A DNA stretch of 64,000 nucleotides, from the NCBI GenBank assembly GCA_927797885.1, contig OV696605.1, positions 1,339,157 through 1,403,156 of the forward strand, in the 5' to 3' direction. A program made the position numbers and the translations under genes. The stretch is from Gloeomargaritales cyanobacterium VI4D9 (GTDB lineage Bacteria; Cyanobacteriota; Cyanobacteriia; Gloeomargaritales; Gloeomargaritaceae). Positions 18,023-28,217 of the stretch are shown in pieces (positions within the stretch are counted from its first letter, which is position 1; every line of letters starts with the position of its first letter). The notes under the pieces were generated by a model. It ran no database searches and was not told where the DNA came from. It saw nothing but the letters and a program-made list of their open reading frames with translations.

Positions 18023-18469
18023 TTAGGCTTCAGCAACTTCGGGAAACTTTTGAATGAGGGCGATGCCCGCCTGTACGGCTTTTTCTCCCTCCTGTGCCAA
18101 CTGCTCTAGGCTGGTAAAACCGAAGCGTTGGGCATCACGCAGGGTGCGGGTAACCGCGAGGAGTTTGCCGCTAAAAACTAATGCCCAACCAAACCCTTCC
18201 TCATTCACATTGATAACAACCTGCATCAATTTGCCGGTTTGCCGCTCAATTTCCCTGGCAATTGCCCCATAGAAGTAGGTGATTCTGCCTTTGGTAACCG
18301 GATCAACCGGGGTATCTACGGGAATTTTGCGCTTCTCTTCTTTGCTGAGAATGTAGGGTTTGAGGAGCAATTCATCACTCCACGAGCGATAAACGCCGTA
18401 GGGGTCTTGGGCACGAATTTGGGAAACTAATGCCTGTACAAAAGTCGAATTGGTAACATCGGTAATCAT
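18023..18469 (-). CDS. NifX-associated protein, DUF269
   Basis: 148 residues from MITDVTNSTFVQALVSQIRA. Typical DUF269 segments are DPYGVYRSWSDELLLKPYI and YFYGAIAREIERQTG followed by GFGWALVFSGKLLAVTRTLRD. The family is confined to nitrogen fixers and lies between nifX and the DUF683 gene, as here. The role is unproven, probably FeMo-cofactor biosynthesis. Its ATG overlaps the nifX stop by 4 bp (18466-18469). Confidence 0.92.
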   Translation of the reverse strand: MITDVTNSTFVQALVSQIRAQDPYGVYRSWSDELLLKPYILSKEEKRKIPVDTPVDPVTKGRITYFYGAIAREIERQTGKLMQVVINVNEEGFGWALVFSGKLLAVTRTLRDAQRFGFTSLEQLAQEGEKAVQAGIALIQKFPEVAEA

Positions 18470-18867
18470 AGGTCTTCCTCCGTAAATTGGGGTTTGAGTC
18501 CAAGGGCTTTGCGTAACCAAGGGGGCGGGCTGGTGCGTAGGGTGCTGACCAGGCGATCCAGCAGGGCAGTAATGCTGTCCTCCTCCGATTGGGATTTGAT
18601 GGGCGTGATGCCTTGATTAATCAACCGGGCGGCGGCACTGCCCCCAATCGCTGAAACGTAAACAATTTTGCAGTCCTGACAGCTTTGCAAAAATTCCAAT
18701 TTTGGCACCAATTTATCCTCATTACCATCTTCCGCACTCTGGGGGAAGGAATGGTGTTCTACTAAGGCGTATCCTTGCGGTGAAACCTCGTAAACGGATA
18801 GGGTCTCTGCCCAACCAAAATGGGCATTGATGTGTTCGCCGTCCATCGTAGCAAAAGCAACTTTCAT
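18466..18867 (-). CDS. nifX: NifX, cofactor-trafficking protein
   Basis: 133 residues from MKVAFATMDGEHINAHFGWA, the NifX/NafY/NifB-C-terminal domain that binds NifB-co and the VK-cluster during FeMo-cofactor synthesis. HFGWA, CKIVYVSAIGGSAAARL and the tail SPPPWLRKAL are diagnostic. The start at 18867 is chosen because the longer frame would run back into nifN. It is 34 bp downstream of nifN. Confidence 0.94.
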   Translation of the reverse strand: MKVAFATMDGEHINAHFGWAETLSVYEVSPQGYALVEHHSFPQSAEDGNEDKLVPKLEFLQSCQDCKIVYVSAIGGSAAARLINQGITPIKSQSEEDSITALLDRLVSTLRTSPPPWLRKALGLKPQFTEEDL

Positions 18868-18901
18868 GGTGGTTCTCCTAAGCAAAATGGAACGATGAAA
18901 T

Positions 18902-20176
18902 TCAATGGGTCTCCGCTTCGATGAGCAAATTCCCCATGTCAAACAACAACTGCGTGGTGCCCCGATAGCCCACATAGGAACGCAGTCCATTTCCTAAGCG
19001 GTCAAAGATGGGAAAACCCAAACGCAGTAAGGGAATTCCCAAGGTTTTGGCAATGCCAGCCCCCCGAGAATTAGTAATCAGCAAATCTGCTCCCTGGGCA
19101 TGGGTTTCCAAGTCATGCAGATCACCGATCATCACTTGCTCACAGGGCAGTTTTTCTAACTGTGGGGAACGGGTGGGGGAAACCGCCACTTGGATCATCG
19201 CTCCCATACTCGTTAGAAACTGACTGATGCCATAGAGCAAATCTGGTTCCAAAGCGAGGGCAACCCGTTTGCCGCCAAGATAGAAATGGGTATCCAGCAT
19301 GGCATCCAACAATTGCCGCCGTTGCCATGGATACTGGGCAGGTACCTTGCCTCCACTCCATGCCATCAGGCACTGGATCAGGTGATCACTCGCCTCCAAA
19401 CCCGTGACACTTGGGAGCAGGTTGCAAGGCACATGGAAGCGTTCCTGCCAAATCTTCGTAGCCGGTCGCATGGATTCCCCAATCGCCAGCACAAATGCGG
19501 ATCGCCCCGCCAGTTGTAATTCCTCCAGCGTTACCCCGCCTGTGGAAACTCCCTGATAGCTATCCGCCAGATGCCCATCCATGGAAGTAGAAAGGTCGGG
19601 AATGGCAATGGGAATCAGATCAAAATCCCGCACCAACTGTTTGATGTCCGCCACCTCCCCAGGGGTCAAGTCCGAGCCAAGCAGCAGGGTAACTTGCCTG
19701 GTGTGCAATGCCCCTGCTTGGGGAATGGTTTTGACAATCGCCTCCACCGCTCGACTGTAACCATCGCTCAGAGAGCCGTAGAAATCCGGCGTGTTGGCGT
19801 AAATCACCGGTACAGGCAGGTCACAGGTGCGTAAAATCCCCGCCACATCTTCCCCGCGGGCTTCCGAAAGCGCCGTGGAACATAGCCCGATCAGCGTGGG
19901 GTGAGACTGTTCAATCAGCACCTTGAGGCTCTGTTTGATGTTGTCCTCACCGCCGAGAATCGTGGACACTTCCGAGAGAGCCGTGGTCGCCAAGGGAATT
20001 GCCTCGCGATAGTGGCGTACCAACATCACTTTGGCAAAAGCAGTACAGCCTTGGGAACCGTGAAACAGGGGAATGGCTCCTTTAATTCCCAAGAAGGCTA
20101 ACGCCGCTCCCAGGGGTTGGCTCAGCTTGAGGGGCTTAACCGCTACGGGTTTGGAATTAGCGATTACCTTACTCAT
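18902..20176 (-). CDS. nifN: nitrogenase FeMo-cofactor scaffold subunit NifN
   Basis: 424 residues, the beta-like half of the NifEN scaffold on which the NifB-co precursor is matured. Conserved segments include LGIKGAIPLFHGSQGCTAFAKVMLVRHYREAIPL, CSTALSEARGEDV and ITNSRGAGIAKTLGIPLLRLGFPIFDRLG. Two ATGs are adjacent; the second (20176) sits six bases after GGAGG and is preferred. The start lies inside the last codons of nifE. The gene itself is intact, but its partner NifE is interrupted, so a working NifEN complex is not expected from this sequence. Confidence 0.95.
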   Translation of the reverse strand: MSKVIANSKPVAVKPLKLSQPLGAALAFLGIKGAIPLFHGSQGCTAFAKVMLVRHYREAIPLATTALSEVSTILGGEDNIKQSLKVLIEQSHPTLIGLCSTALSEARGEDVAGILRTCDLPVPVIYANTPDFYGSLSDGYSRAVEAIVKTIPQAGALHTRQVTLLLGSDLTPGEVADIKQLVRDFDLIPIAIPDLSTSMDGHLADSYQGVSTGGVTLEELQLAGRSAFVLAIGESMRPATKIWQERFHVPCNLLPSVTGLEASDHLIQCLMAWSGGKVPAQYPWQRRQLLDAMLDTHFYLGGKRVALALEPDLLYGISQFLTSMGAMIQVAVSPTRSPQLEKLPCEQVMIGDLHDLETHAQGADLLITNSRGAGIAKTLGIPLLRLGFPIFDRLGNGLRSYVGYRGTTQLLFDMGNLLIEAETH

Positions 20177-20918
20177 CATCCACCTCCCAAGGGGCTGGCT
20201 GGCTGATTTGTCCCCAAATGGGGCTGTAGAGGGCGTGGGTCAATTCTTGGGCGAGGGTAATCATTCCCGCATAACCGGCGTAGCCCTTGTGCCGCTCTTG
20301 ATTGATGTCTAGGAAAGGAATGCGGGCTTTCAGGGCAGTGTACTGGTTCCTTCCTCCAGCGATTAACATATCCGCCTTGGTGCGCCGAATGACATCCAAT
20401 AACTCCTTCGCACCACCTCCCTCGATGGTCATCCCATCCGCCCCTAGCAACTCCTTAATGCGGGCTTTGTCCTCCGCCGTACTCTTTTTGGTGCTGGTAG
20501 CGACGACTTTAATGCCCAAATCCTGCGCCGCTGAGATCACCGACCAACTTTTAACCCCACCGGTATAAAGCACTACTTTTTTACCCGCCAATTGGGCACG
20601 GTAGGGAGCGAGGGCTTGGTCTAACTTTTGCGTTTCCTCGGCAATCAGGGCTTCTACTTTAGCGGTGAGTTCGGGGTCTTGAAAATGCTGGGCAATTTGC
20701 CGCAGACATTGATTCATATCCGAGATGCCATAGAAGGAACATTCCAGGTAAGGAATGCCATAGCGTTCTTCCATCTTGCGGGCGACATTCAGCAGAGCTT
20801 TGGCGCAAATCACCAAATTCAAGTGGGCGTGATGGGCGTAGGTAATTTCCTCGTAACGGGCATCCCCCGTCATTTTGGCGAGTACCTGAATTCCTAATCG
20901 TTCAAATAGGGGTAAAAC

Positions 20919-22026
20919 CACAAGTGTTGAATCCTGCAATAAAACTTTACATATTTAGGCGTGGGACGACCCGATTGAGCCAATGGACAAAATTCCACTC
21001 CTGCCGTATTAAGATTTGTATATATCGGAACTTATCTGCCAATTTACTTCCGTACATCCGTGGAACTTTTAACAGTTGCAATATCAAGTAAACTATTAAA
21101 ATTACATAAATTTGAATGGTAATTCCATTCAAATTTTTACTCATCATTTTATCGAGCTTTAAGTTCATCTTTAGAAATTTCCATAGTACCTCTATCGCCC
21201 AGCGTTGTCTATAGGCTTCCCCTATCTCTTCATTACTCATTACATCCTCAGGAATATTGGTAGCTAAATAATAGTCTACTTTCTGTTGAACATTGCCAAA
21301 ACAAACTACTCTCGCCTTACCTCGTTCTGTGGTGATATGATAGTTTTCATCCCATTTCCAATTCGACTTAATACGGATAATAAAAAGGGCATCATTTTCG
21401 ATAAATTGTTCAAATACTTTGTGACTGCAAAACCCTCTATCCCCGACTGCGACTCCATTTTCCGGTAGCATTTTCACAATATCTTCACCAAAATTAATCT
21501 CATGTGCCTGTCCAGGACTAACAATTAAATGACCAGTAGATTTCGTATCTTGATTCAAAGTGGTTATTAACTTTACTTGGCGATAGCCTTGGAGCCAAAA
21601 TAACTTACTCATCAGCGGTATTACGGTAGCATCAAAAGGACATAAAACCAACCTCTTTTCAGGATGAGCTTCCTCAATATAATGCAATAATTTATGATAA
21701 AGATGCATAAAAATTTGTGGGTCTCTTGTCTTGTTCGCCTTAGAAAACGTGGATAAGTCAACCTTAATGCCCGCATGATTTAATTGGTAAAATAAGTCCC
21801 GTAAACTGTTGATTCCTTTGTCCAAAATGCCAGCAAACCAGATTGAACAAAATAAGCGAGAATTTAGAACTGGATAATCATTAGTTGGCAGGTCTTTGAG
21901 TAAAAATTTGACAATCCCGGGAAAAGAATTGAATTTCATAGTTGTTTCATGTTTTGGTTTATATGAATTAGAATACCATATTTTGACCCCTCTTTTTCTG
22001 CCTTTACCTACCTTTCAACACTTCTG
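20919..22026 (-). mobile_element. IS4-family insertion sequence (1108 bp) inside nifE
   Basis: The ends are CACAAGTGTTGAATCC and, inverted, CAGAAGTGTTGAAAGG. The 9-bp target duplication GGGTAAAAC is at 20910-20918 and 22027-22035. It contains one complete transposase gene. The second copy at 34891-35998 is the same length and encodes an identical protein, indicating recent activity. Confidence 0.95.
20947..21939 (-). CDS. IS4-family DDE transposase
   Basis: 330-residue transposase that cuts and pastes the surrounding element. Catalytic residues are expected in CPFDATVIP (first Asp), GVAVGDRGF (second Asp) and YRQRWAIEVLWKFLK (Glu within a YREK-like signature of the IS4 family). The frame is intact and identical to that of the copy at 34978-35970. 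The gene is carried within nifE and transcribed in the same direction as it. Confidence 0.93.
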   Translation of the reverse strand: MKFNSFPGIVKFLLKDLPTNDYPVLNSRLFCSIWFAGILDKGINSLRDLFYQLNHAGIKVDLSTFSKANKTRDPQIFMHLYHKLLHYIEEAHPEKRLVLCPFDATVIPLMSKLFWLQGYRQVKLITTLNQDTKSTGHLIVSPGQAHEINFGEDIVKMLPENGVAVGDRGFCSHKVFEQFIENDALFIIRIKSNWKWDENYHITTERGKARVVCFGNVQQKVDYYLATNIPEDVMSNEEIGEAYRQRWAIEVLWKFLKMNLKLDKMMSKNLNGITIQIYVILIVYLILQLLKVPRMYGSKLADKFRYIQILIRQEWNFVHWLNRVVPRLNM

Positions 22027-22669
22027 GGGTAAAACATACCACATCTCCCCAGCGATGTTGTATTCGCCGATTAAATTAATAACAAACTTACCCAAGGTAG
22101 GCGGTTCTCCTGTACCGATGACATGATCGAGGAGCGCTTCCCCTGCCAACCGATTGCCCAGATTTTTACTCCCCACAAACCCCGGCGACATTACGGGAAT
22201 CACCGGCAATCCCAGTTTCTGCTTTGCCGATGCACAAACTGCCTCCACATCCTCCCCCGTGAGGGCAGGGACACAGGTGCAATAGACAAAAATGGCGGCA
22301 GGCTGATAGTTTTGAGCAATGTATTTGATGGATTGATACAGGCGTTTTTCGCCCCCCATGATGATGTCCTGCTCACTCAAATCGGTGGTAAATCCCGTTT
22401 GGAACAGATTAGAACCAGAGGACAAACTGCCCCGACTCCCCCAGGAATTCCCTGCACAGGCGATGGGACCATGCACCAAATGGGCGCAGTCCGTAATTGG
22501 CACCAGGGTAATGCTAGCGCCATCAAAAGCGCATCCCCCTTGGGCTGACCCCGGCTTTGCCTGTTGGGAACAACTGCGGTTCTTTTTGTCCCCGTGATGG
22601 TGGTTGTGTTTACAGGCGGGTTCTGTGAGTAATTGATTAACTTTCGCTTGTAACATGGTGATCCTCCCC

Positions 22670-22954
22670 TTATGGCTCTAAGTAGGGGGTTATATCTATC
22701 TCCAGAACCGTGAGATAATCGAGGGCACGCAGACGCAGAGCCACCAGCTCCTCATAGACGGGATTGAAATGGCACAGGGGCGGGATATGAATCTTTTTGC
22801 CTGCCACATAGAAGGTGCGCTCAAAGGGGCAACGGCTGGGAATCAACCGACAGATGAGGTGAGCGGTGCGGGAATTCCTAATCTCTATCCCGTTCAGGGC
22901 TTGGCGCAGAGGATAGAGCCAATCTTTAGGAGTTTCAAAAGCTAGGGTGTGCAT
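22670..22954 (-). CDS. Mo-nitrogenase-associated small protein (Mo-nitro_C family)
   Basis: 94 residues resembling the cyanobacterial family labelled Mo-dependent nitrogenase C-terminal: [28 protein letters not shown], then [27 protein letters not shown]. Despite the family name it is not part of NifD or NifK. It lies between nifK and nifE with 14 bp to nifE, as in other cyanobacterial nif clusters. Function is unknown. The two cysteines in IPSRCPFER and PPLCHFNP are conserved family positions as far as I recall. Confidence 0.8.
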   Translation of the reverse strand: MHTLAFETPKDWLYPLRQALNGIEIRNSRTAHLICRLIPSRCPFERTFYVAGKKIHIPPLCHFNPVYEELVALRLRALDYLTVLEIDITPYLEP

Positions 22955-23027
22955 AGGGGTTCCCTCCAGGGGATGTGCTGGTTAATCCCCATTCCCTGGG
23001 TAGAGTTTGGGGATAACCAGTCGGTGT

Positions 23028-24557
23028 TTAGCGGATCAAGTCAAAGGAAATATCCGTCTTGGCGGGGATAATGGTCTGCCGATCCAACTCATCTAAGACC
23101 GTATTCACGATCCAGTTGAGCAGGTTAATCGCTCCCTGATAGCCCAGGGTGGGATAGCGGTGCAGGTGATGGCGATCAAACAGGGGATAGCCAATCCGCA
23201 CGATGGGGGTGTGGGTGTCCCGCCAGAGGTATTTACCGTAGGAATTGCCGATGAGCAGGTCCACGGGTTCGGTAAACATCAGCGAGCGCAGATGCCAGAG
23301 GTCTTTGCCGCCCCAAACCGTCCCCTCACTGCCATTGGGATAGCTGGCAAGCAGGGCTTTGGCTTCGGCTTCAAACGCCTCATTGCTGTTGGTGACCACG
23401 ATATGCACCGGCTCCATCCCCATTTCCAAGGTGAAGGACAGCACACTCAGCACCAGGTCAGGGTCGCCGTAGATGGCAAAGCGTTTGCCGTGCAACCAGG
23501 CTTGGGAATCGGTCATGGCATCCACCGCCCGTCCCCGTTCAATTTCCAACTGGCGGGGAATGGGTTTGCCCGTGAGTTCCGAGAGCTTCATCAAAAAGGC
23601 ATCCGTTCCCCGAATCCCAAAGGGACGCAGGACATGAACCGGTTGCCCCCAGTCGGTTTGAATGAACGCTCTGGTTTTCTCAGTGGAATAGGCTTGCAGG
23701 GAAATCGTCCCTTCGGCATTCACCGCATCCCGGGTTTCCGCCAGGGTGGTCTTGCCGTTGTACATCACGAACTCCCCTTCATTGGGCGAATCGAAGGAAT
23801 CGGAATTGTCCGCCAAGATGGTATGGGGAATGTCCATCAGGTTCAGGATGCGATCCAATTCCCGATTGTTGGTGATATAGGTGTCAAAACCGGGGATGAA
23901 GTTCCATTTCCCATTGGGAGTCGTTTTCTCGCCCCCCAACTCGGTGAGAATGCCCTTGAGCATGTTGTCATAGCCCGTAATGTGGGAGCCGACAAAGCTG
24001 GGGGTGTGGGCATAGGGCACCGGGAACTCTTTGGGAATCGCTCCCTCGTTTTTGGCGGTGGTGATGAAAGCCCCCAAGTCATCCCCAATCACTTCCGCCA
24101 TGCAGGTCGTGCACAGGGCGATCATGGTGGGCTTGTAGAGGGTGTAGGAATTCGCCAAACCCTCAATCATGTTCTTCAAGCCCCCGAACACAGCCGCATC
24201 TTCCGTCATGGAGGAGGAAACTGCCGAGAAGGGTTCCTTGAAGTGGCGGGTGAGGTGGGTGCGGAAATAAGCCACACAGCCCTGGGAACCATGCACAAAG
24301 GGCAATGTCCCCTCAAACCCTGCGGCAGCAAAAATCGCCCCCAGGGGTTGGCAGGCTTTGGCGGGGTTGACAGTGAGGGCTTCCCGGGCGAAGTTCTTTT
24401 CCCGATAGTCCCAACTCTTGGTCCATTCCGCCACCCGCTGGACTTCTTCCGGGCTGTGGCAATTCTCAAACTCCCGCTTGCGAGCAAATAACTCCTGATA
24501 CTCCGGCTGGTGAAACAGTCGGGCGTGATCGTTAATCTTTTCGACATTTTGAGACAT
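23028..24557 (-). CDS. nifK: nitrogenase MoFe protein beta subunit NifK
   Basis: 509 residues from MSQNVEKINDHARLFHQPEY. Together with NifD it forms the alpha2-beta2 dinitrogenase. P-cluster cysteines are recognisable in KACQPLGAIFAAAG, GSQGCVAYFRTHL and CTTCMAEVIGDD. The ATG at 24557 has an AGGAG site upstream and is preferred to a longer frame. It is 26 bp downstream of nifD. The frame is intact with no missing key residue. Confidence 0.97.
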   Translation of the reverse strand: MSQNVEKINDHARLFHQPEYQELFARKREFENCHSPEEVQRVAEWTKSWDYREKNFAREALTVNPAKACQPLGAIFAAAGFEGTLPFVHGSQGCVAYFRTHLTRHFKEPFSAVSSSMTEDAAVFGGLKNMIEGLANSYTLYKPTMIALCTTCMAEVIGDDLGAFITTAKNEGAIPKEFPVPYAHTPSFVGSHITGYDNMLKGILTELGGEKTTPNGKWNFIPGFDTYITNNRELDRILNLMDIPHTILADNSDSFDSPNEGEFVMYNGKTTLAETRDAVNAEGTISLQAYSTEKTRAFIQTDWGQPVHVLRPFGIRGTDAFLMKLSELTGKPIPRQLEIERGRAVDAMTDSQAWLHGKRFAIYGDPDLVLSVLSFTLEMGMEPVHIVVTNSNEAFEAEAKALLASYPNGSEGTVWGGKDLWHLRSLMFTEPVDLLIGNSYGKYLWRDTHTPIVRIGYPLFDRHHLHRYPTLGYQGAINLLNWIVNTVLDELDRQTIIPAKTDISFDLIR

Positions 24558-24583
24558 GACAGTTCTCCTGCTAAATGGGGTGA

Positions 24584-26035
24584 TTAGGCGGTCTTCCAAG
24601 GGGTGCTGACCAATCCCCAGGTGGGACTATTGAGCGCCAAGTCCATGTCTCTAGCGAAAATGGCAAAGCCATCGTAGCCGTGGTACGGACCGGAATAATC
24701 CCAAGAGTGCATCTGCCGGAAAGGCAGTGCCATCTTTTGGAAAACATATTTTTCCTTGATGCCAGCGGCGATCAGGTCGGGCTTCAGCTTGCGGGCAAAT
24801 TCCTCAAATTCGTAACCTGTAACATCGTCGTAGATCACGGTGCCGGGGTCGGTGTAGTGGGTGGTGCGCTGGTAATCGTCACTGTGCCCAAACTCGTACC
24901 CGGTCCCGATCACTTCCATCCCCAAATCCCGGAAGGCGGGAATCACGTGGCGGGGACGCAAGCCACCCACCATCAACATCACCCGTTTGCCCTCCAAACG
25001 GGGACGGTATTTGGCGATCACCGCATCGGTCTGGGGTTGGTACTTGGCAATCACCTCTTCTGCCTTGGCTTGAATGGTTTCATCAAAGCGAGAGGCGATC
25101 TCCCGCAGGGAACGGGCAATCTCCGTAGGACCAAAGAAGTTGTACTCCAGCCAGGGGATACCGTATTTTTCCTCCATGTGGCGGCAGAGGTAGTTCATCG
25201 AGCGGTAGCAGTGGATCAGATTGATTTTTGCCCGATGGCTGAGCATCACCTCGTGGAGCGTGCCGTCCCCAGAGAACTGGGAAATCACCCGCAGACCGAT
25301 CTCTTCTAGGAGAATCCGGGAAGACCAGGCATCCCCCCCGATGTTGTAATCCCCGATGACGCTCACATCATAGGGAGAAGGGGTGAAACCGAGTTCTTCG
25401 TTGGGAATTTTCTCCGATTTGGAAAACACCCAGTCCCGCACCGTGTCGTTGGCGATGTGGTGCCCGAGGGATTGGGAAACGCCCCGGAAGCCTTCGCACC
25501 GTACAGGCACAACCGGTTTGCCGATCTGCTTGCTCTTTTTCTTGGACACCGCCTCGATGTCATCCCCGATCAGACCGATGGGGCATTCCGATTCGATGGT
25601 GACCCCTTGACTGAGGGGAAACAGGGTTTCCAATTCGTCAATGAGTTTGTCCAGCTTTTTGTCGCCGCCGAAGACAATGTCCCGCTCTTGGAAGTCGCTG
25701 GTAAACTGCATGGTGCCGAAGGTATCTACCCCCGTCGTACCGATGTAGTAGTTACGGCGACCGGACCAGGAGTAGTAGCCGCATCCCACTGGACCGTGGC
25801 TCAAGTGGATCATGTCTTTGACGGGACCCCAGACCACCCCTTTGGCACCGGCGTAGGCACAGCCGCGGGTGGTCATCACCCCTGGAATGGACTTAATGTT
25901 AGACTTCACACCGCAGTCGGATTTGCCTTCTTCGGTGACATTCAGGTGCTTTTCCCGCTTTTTGCGCGACTTTTCAGGATATGCCTCGAGCACCTCCTTG
26001 ATAATTTGTCGCTTTTCGTCTTGAGTGTACGTCAT
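24584..26035 (-). CDS. nifD: nitrogenase MoFe protein alpha subunit NifD
   Basis: 483 residues. P-cluster ligands are in [22 protein letters not shown] and [12 protein letters not shown]. The FeMo-cofactor cysteine is in [11 protein letters not shown] and the homocitrate-side histidine in [13 protein letters not shown]. The substrate-gating Gln/His pair is in [13 protein letters not shown]. All are present, so the catalytic subunit is intact. It lies between nifH, 70 bp upstream across a strong hairpin, and nifK. No excision element of the heterocyst type interrupts it. Confidence 0.97.
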   Translation of the reverse strand: MTYTQDEKRQIIKEVLEAYPEKSRKKREKHLNVTEEGKSDCGVKSNIKSIPGVMTTRGCAYAGAKGVVWGPVKDMIHLSHGPVGCGYYSWSGRRNYYIGTTGVDTFGTMQFTSDFQERDIVFGGDKKLDKLIDELETLFPLSQGVTIESECPIGLIGDDIEAVSKKKSKQIGKPVVPVRCEGFRGVSQSLGHHIANDTVRDWVFSKSEKIPNEELGFTPSPYDVSVIGDYNIGGDAWSSRILLEEIGLRVISQFSGDGTLHEVMLSHRAKINLIHCYRSMNYLCRHMEEKYGIPWLEYNFFGPTEIARSLREIASRFDETIQAKAEEVIAKYQPQTDAVIAKYRPRLEGKRVMLMVGGLRPRHVIPAFRDLGMEVIGTGYEFGHSDDYQRTTHYTDPGTVIYDDVTGYEFEEFARKLKPDLIAAGIKEKYVFQKMALPFRQMHSWDYSGPYHGYDGFAIFARDMDLALNSPTWGLVSTPWKTA

Positions 26036-26067
26036 GGTATTGTCCTCATTGGTAGTGGGTGGTTCAA

Positions 26068-26090
26068 CCCCTCCCCAGAGCGGGAAGGGG
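26068..26090 (-). promoter_or_regulatory. nifH-nifD intercistronic RNA hairpin
   Basis: On the minus strand CCCCTTCCC-GCTCT-GGGGAGGGG folds into a 9-bp stem with one G-U pair and a five-base loop. No T-run follows, so it is not a classical terminator. Hairpins between nifH and nifD in other diazotrophs stabilise the nifH message and set the excess of NifH over NifDK; the same role is inferred here. Confidence 0.75.
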
Positions 26091-26105
26091 CTGAGATTGC
26101 GTTAG

Positions 26106-27366
<1,261 letters not shown>

Positions 27367-28203
27367 CTAAACCGCTTCCACCGCTTCCACGGTGAGGGAG
27401 GCAAACACCTCCTGCCGTAAACGCTCTTCAATGAGACCTTTGAGGGTGTCTAAACTACTGGCGCAACTCCCACAGGCACCCTTGAGAATCACCAAAACCC
27501 GGTCGTTGTCCACATCAAACAACTCCACATCGCCCCCATCCGCCTGCAGGTAGGGACGCAGGCTCTCCAGGGTGGCTTGAATTTTGTTGATCTTTTGCAA
27601 ATTCGTCATCCCGGCGGGCGCCTGGCAACTCGCCAGAATGTCATCAATGACACTCAAACAGGAGCCACAACCCCCCCCTGCCTTGACATAGCTCATCACC
27701 TGTTCAGCGGTGGTCAGGCGATTTTCTTTGATCACCTTGCGGAGGCGTTCCCCGCTCACCCCAAAACAGGTGCAGACCAAACTGCCTTCATCCTCCTCAT
27801 GTTCGGGAAGCGAAATGCCCCGATAGTGATAAATGGCTTTTTCCAATGCCTCTTGACCCATCACCGAGCAGTGCATTTTCTGTTCCGGCAAGCCTCCTAA
27901 ATAATTGGCAATGTCCCGGTTGGTAATGGCGAGGGCTTCATCCAGGGTCAAACCTTTCACCATTTCCGTCAAGGCAGAGGAGGAGGCAATGGCACTGGTA
28001 CAGCCAAAGGTTTGGAATTTGGCATCCACGATTTTGTCGGAGGCAATCTCAATTTTGAGGTGCAATCTCAGCGCATCCCCACAGGCAATACTCCCCACTT
28101 CCCCACGGGATACCGCATATTCGGGTTCACCCTGGTCTTCAATCACGCCCTGATTGCGGGGATGGTAAAACAGCTCTAAGACCTTTTCGCTATAGTTCCA
28201 CAT
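27367..28203 (-). CDS. nifU: nitrogenase Fe-S scaffold NifU
   Basis: 278 residues in the three-part NifU layout: IscU-like N-terminal domain (GSIACGDALRLHLKI, FGCTSAIASSSALTEMV), central [2Fe-2S] domain (LVCTCFGVSG and GGGCGSCLSVIDD), and C-terminal Nfu domain (LKGACGSCASSLDTLKG). It assembles clusters with sulfur from NifS for NifH and NifB. It lies 14 bp downstream of nifS. The 183 bp to nifH contain no gene and presumably the nifH promoter. Confidence 0.97.
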   Translation of the reverse strand: MWNYSEKVLELFYHPRNQGVIEDQGEPEYAVSRGEVGSIACGDALRLHLKIEIASDKIVDAKFQTFGCTSAIASSSALTEMVKGLTLDEALAITNRDIANYLGGLPEQKMHCSVMGQEALEKAIYHYRGISLPEHEEDEGSLVCTCFGVSGERLRKVIKENRLTTAEQVMSYVKAGGGCGSCLSVIDDILASCQAPAGMTNLQKINKIQATLESLRPYLQADGGDVELFDVDNDRVLVILKGACGSCASSLDTLKGLIEERLRQEVFASLTVEAVEAV

Positions 28204-28217
28204 GGTTGTTTCACCTC

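Larger units (their letters stand above)
20169..22656 (-). pseudogene. nifE: nifE interrupted by an IS4-family element
   Basis: NifE, alpha-like half of the FeMo-cofactor scaffold. The 5' part (22036-22656) encodes [20 protein letters not shown] through [14 protein letters not shown]. An 1108-bp IS then intervenes, and the 3' part (20169-20918) resumes at LPLFERLGIQVLAKMTGDAR and runs to the normal end. Removing the IS and one copy of GGGTAAAAC gives exactly 457 codons including stop. The frame otherwise has no damage, so the insertion is probably recent. As sequenced, the product is truncated at about residue 213 and lacks the C-terminal domain, so FeMo-cofactor synthesis should fail unless another copy or excised population exists. 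Confidence 0.95.

Noticed and set aside
23160-24491. 443-codon open frame on the plus strand opposite nifK
   Set aside because: It is the antisense shadow of nifK, whose codon use keeps that frame free of stops; no ribosome site and no recognisable domain.
24680-25309. 209-codon open frame opposite nifD, and the neighbouring one at 25457-26116
   Set aside because: Shadows of nifD, which is clearly the real gene by its cofactor-ligand motifs.
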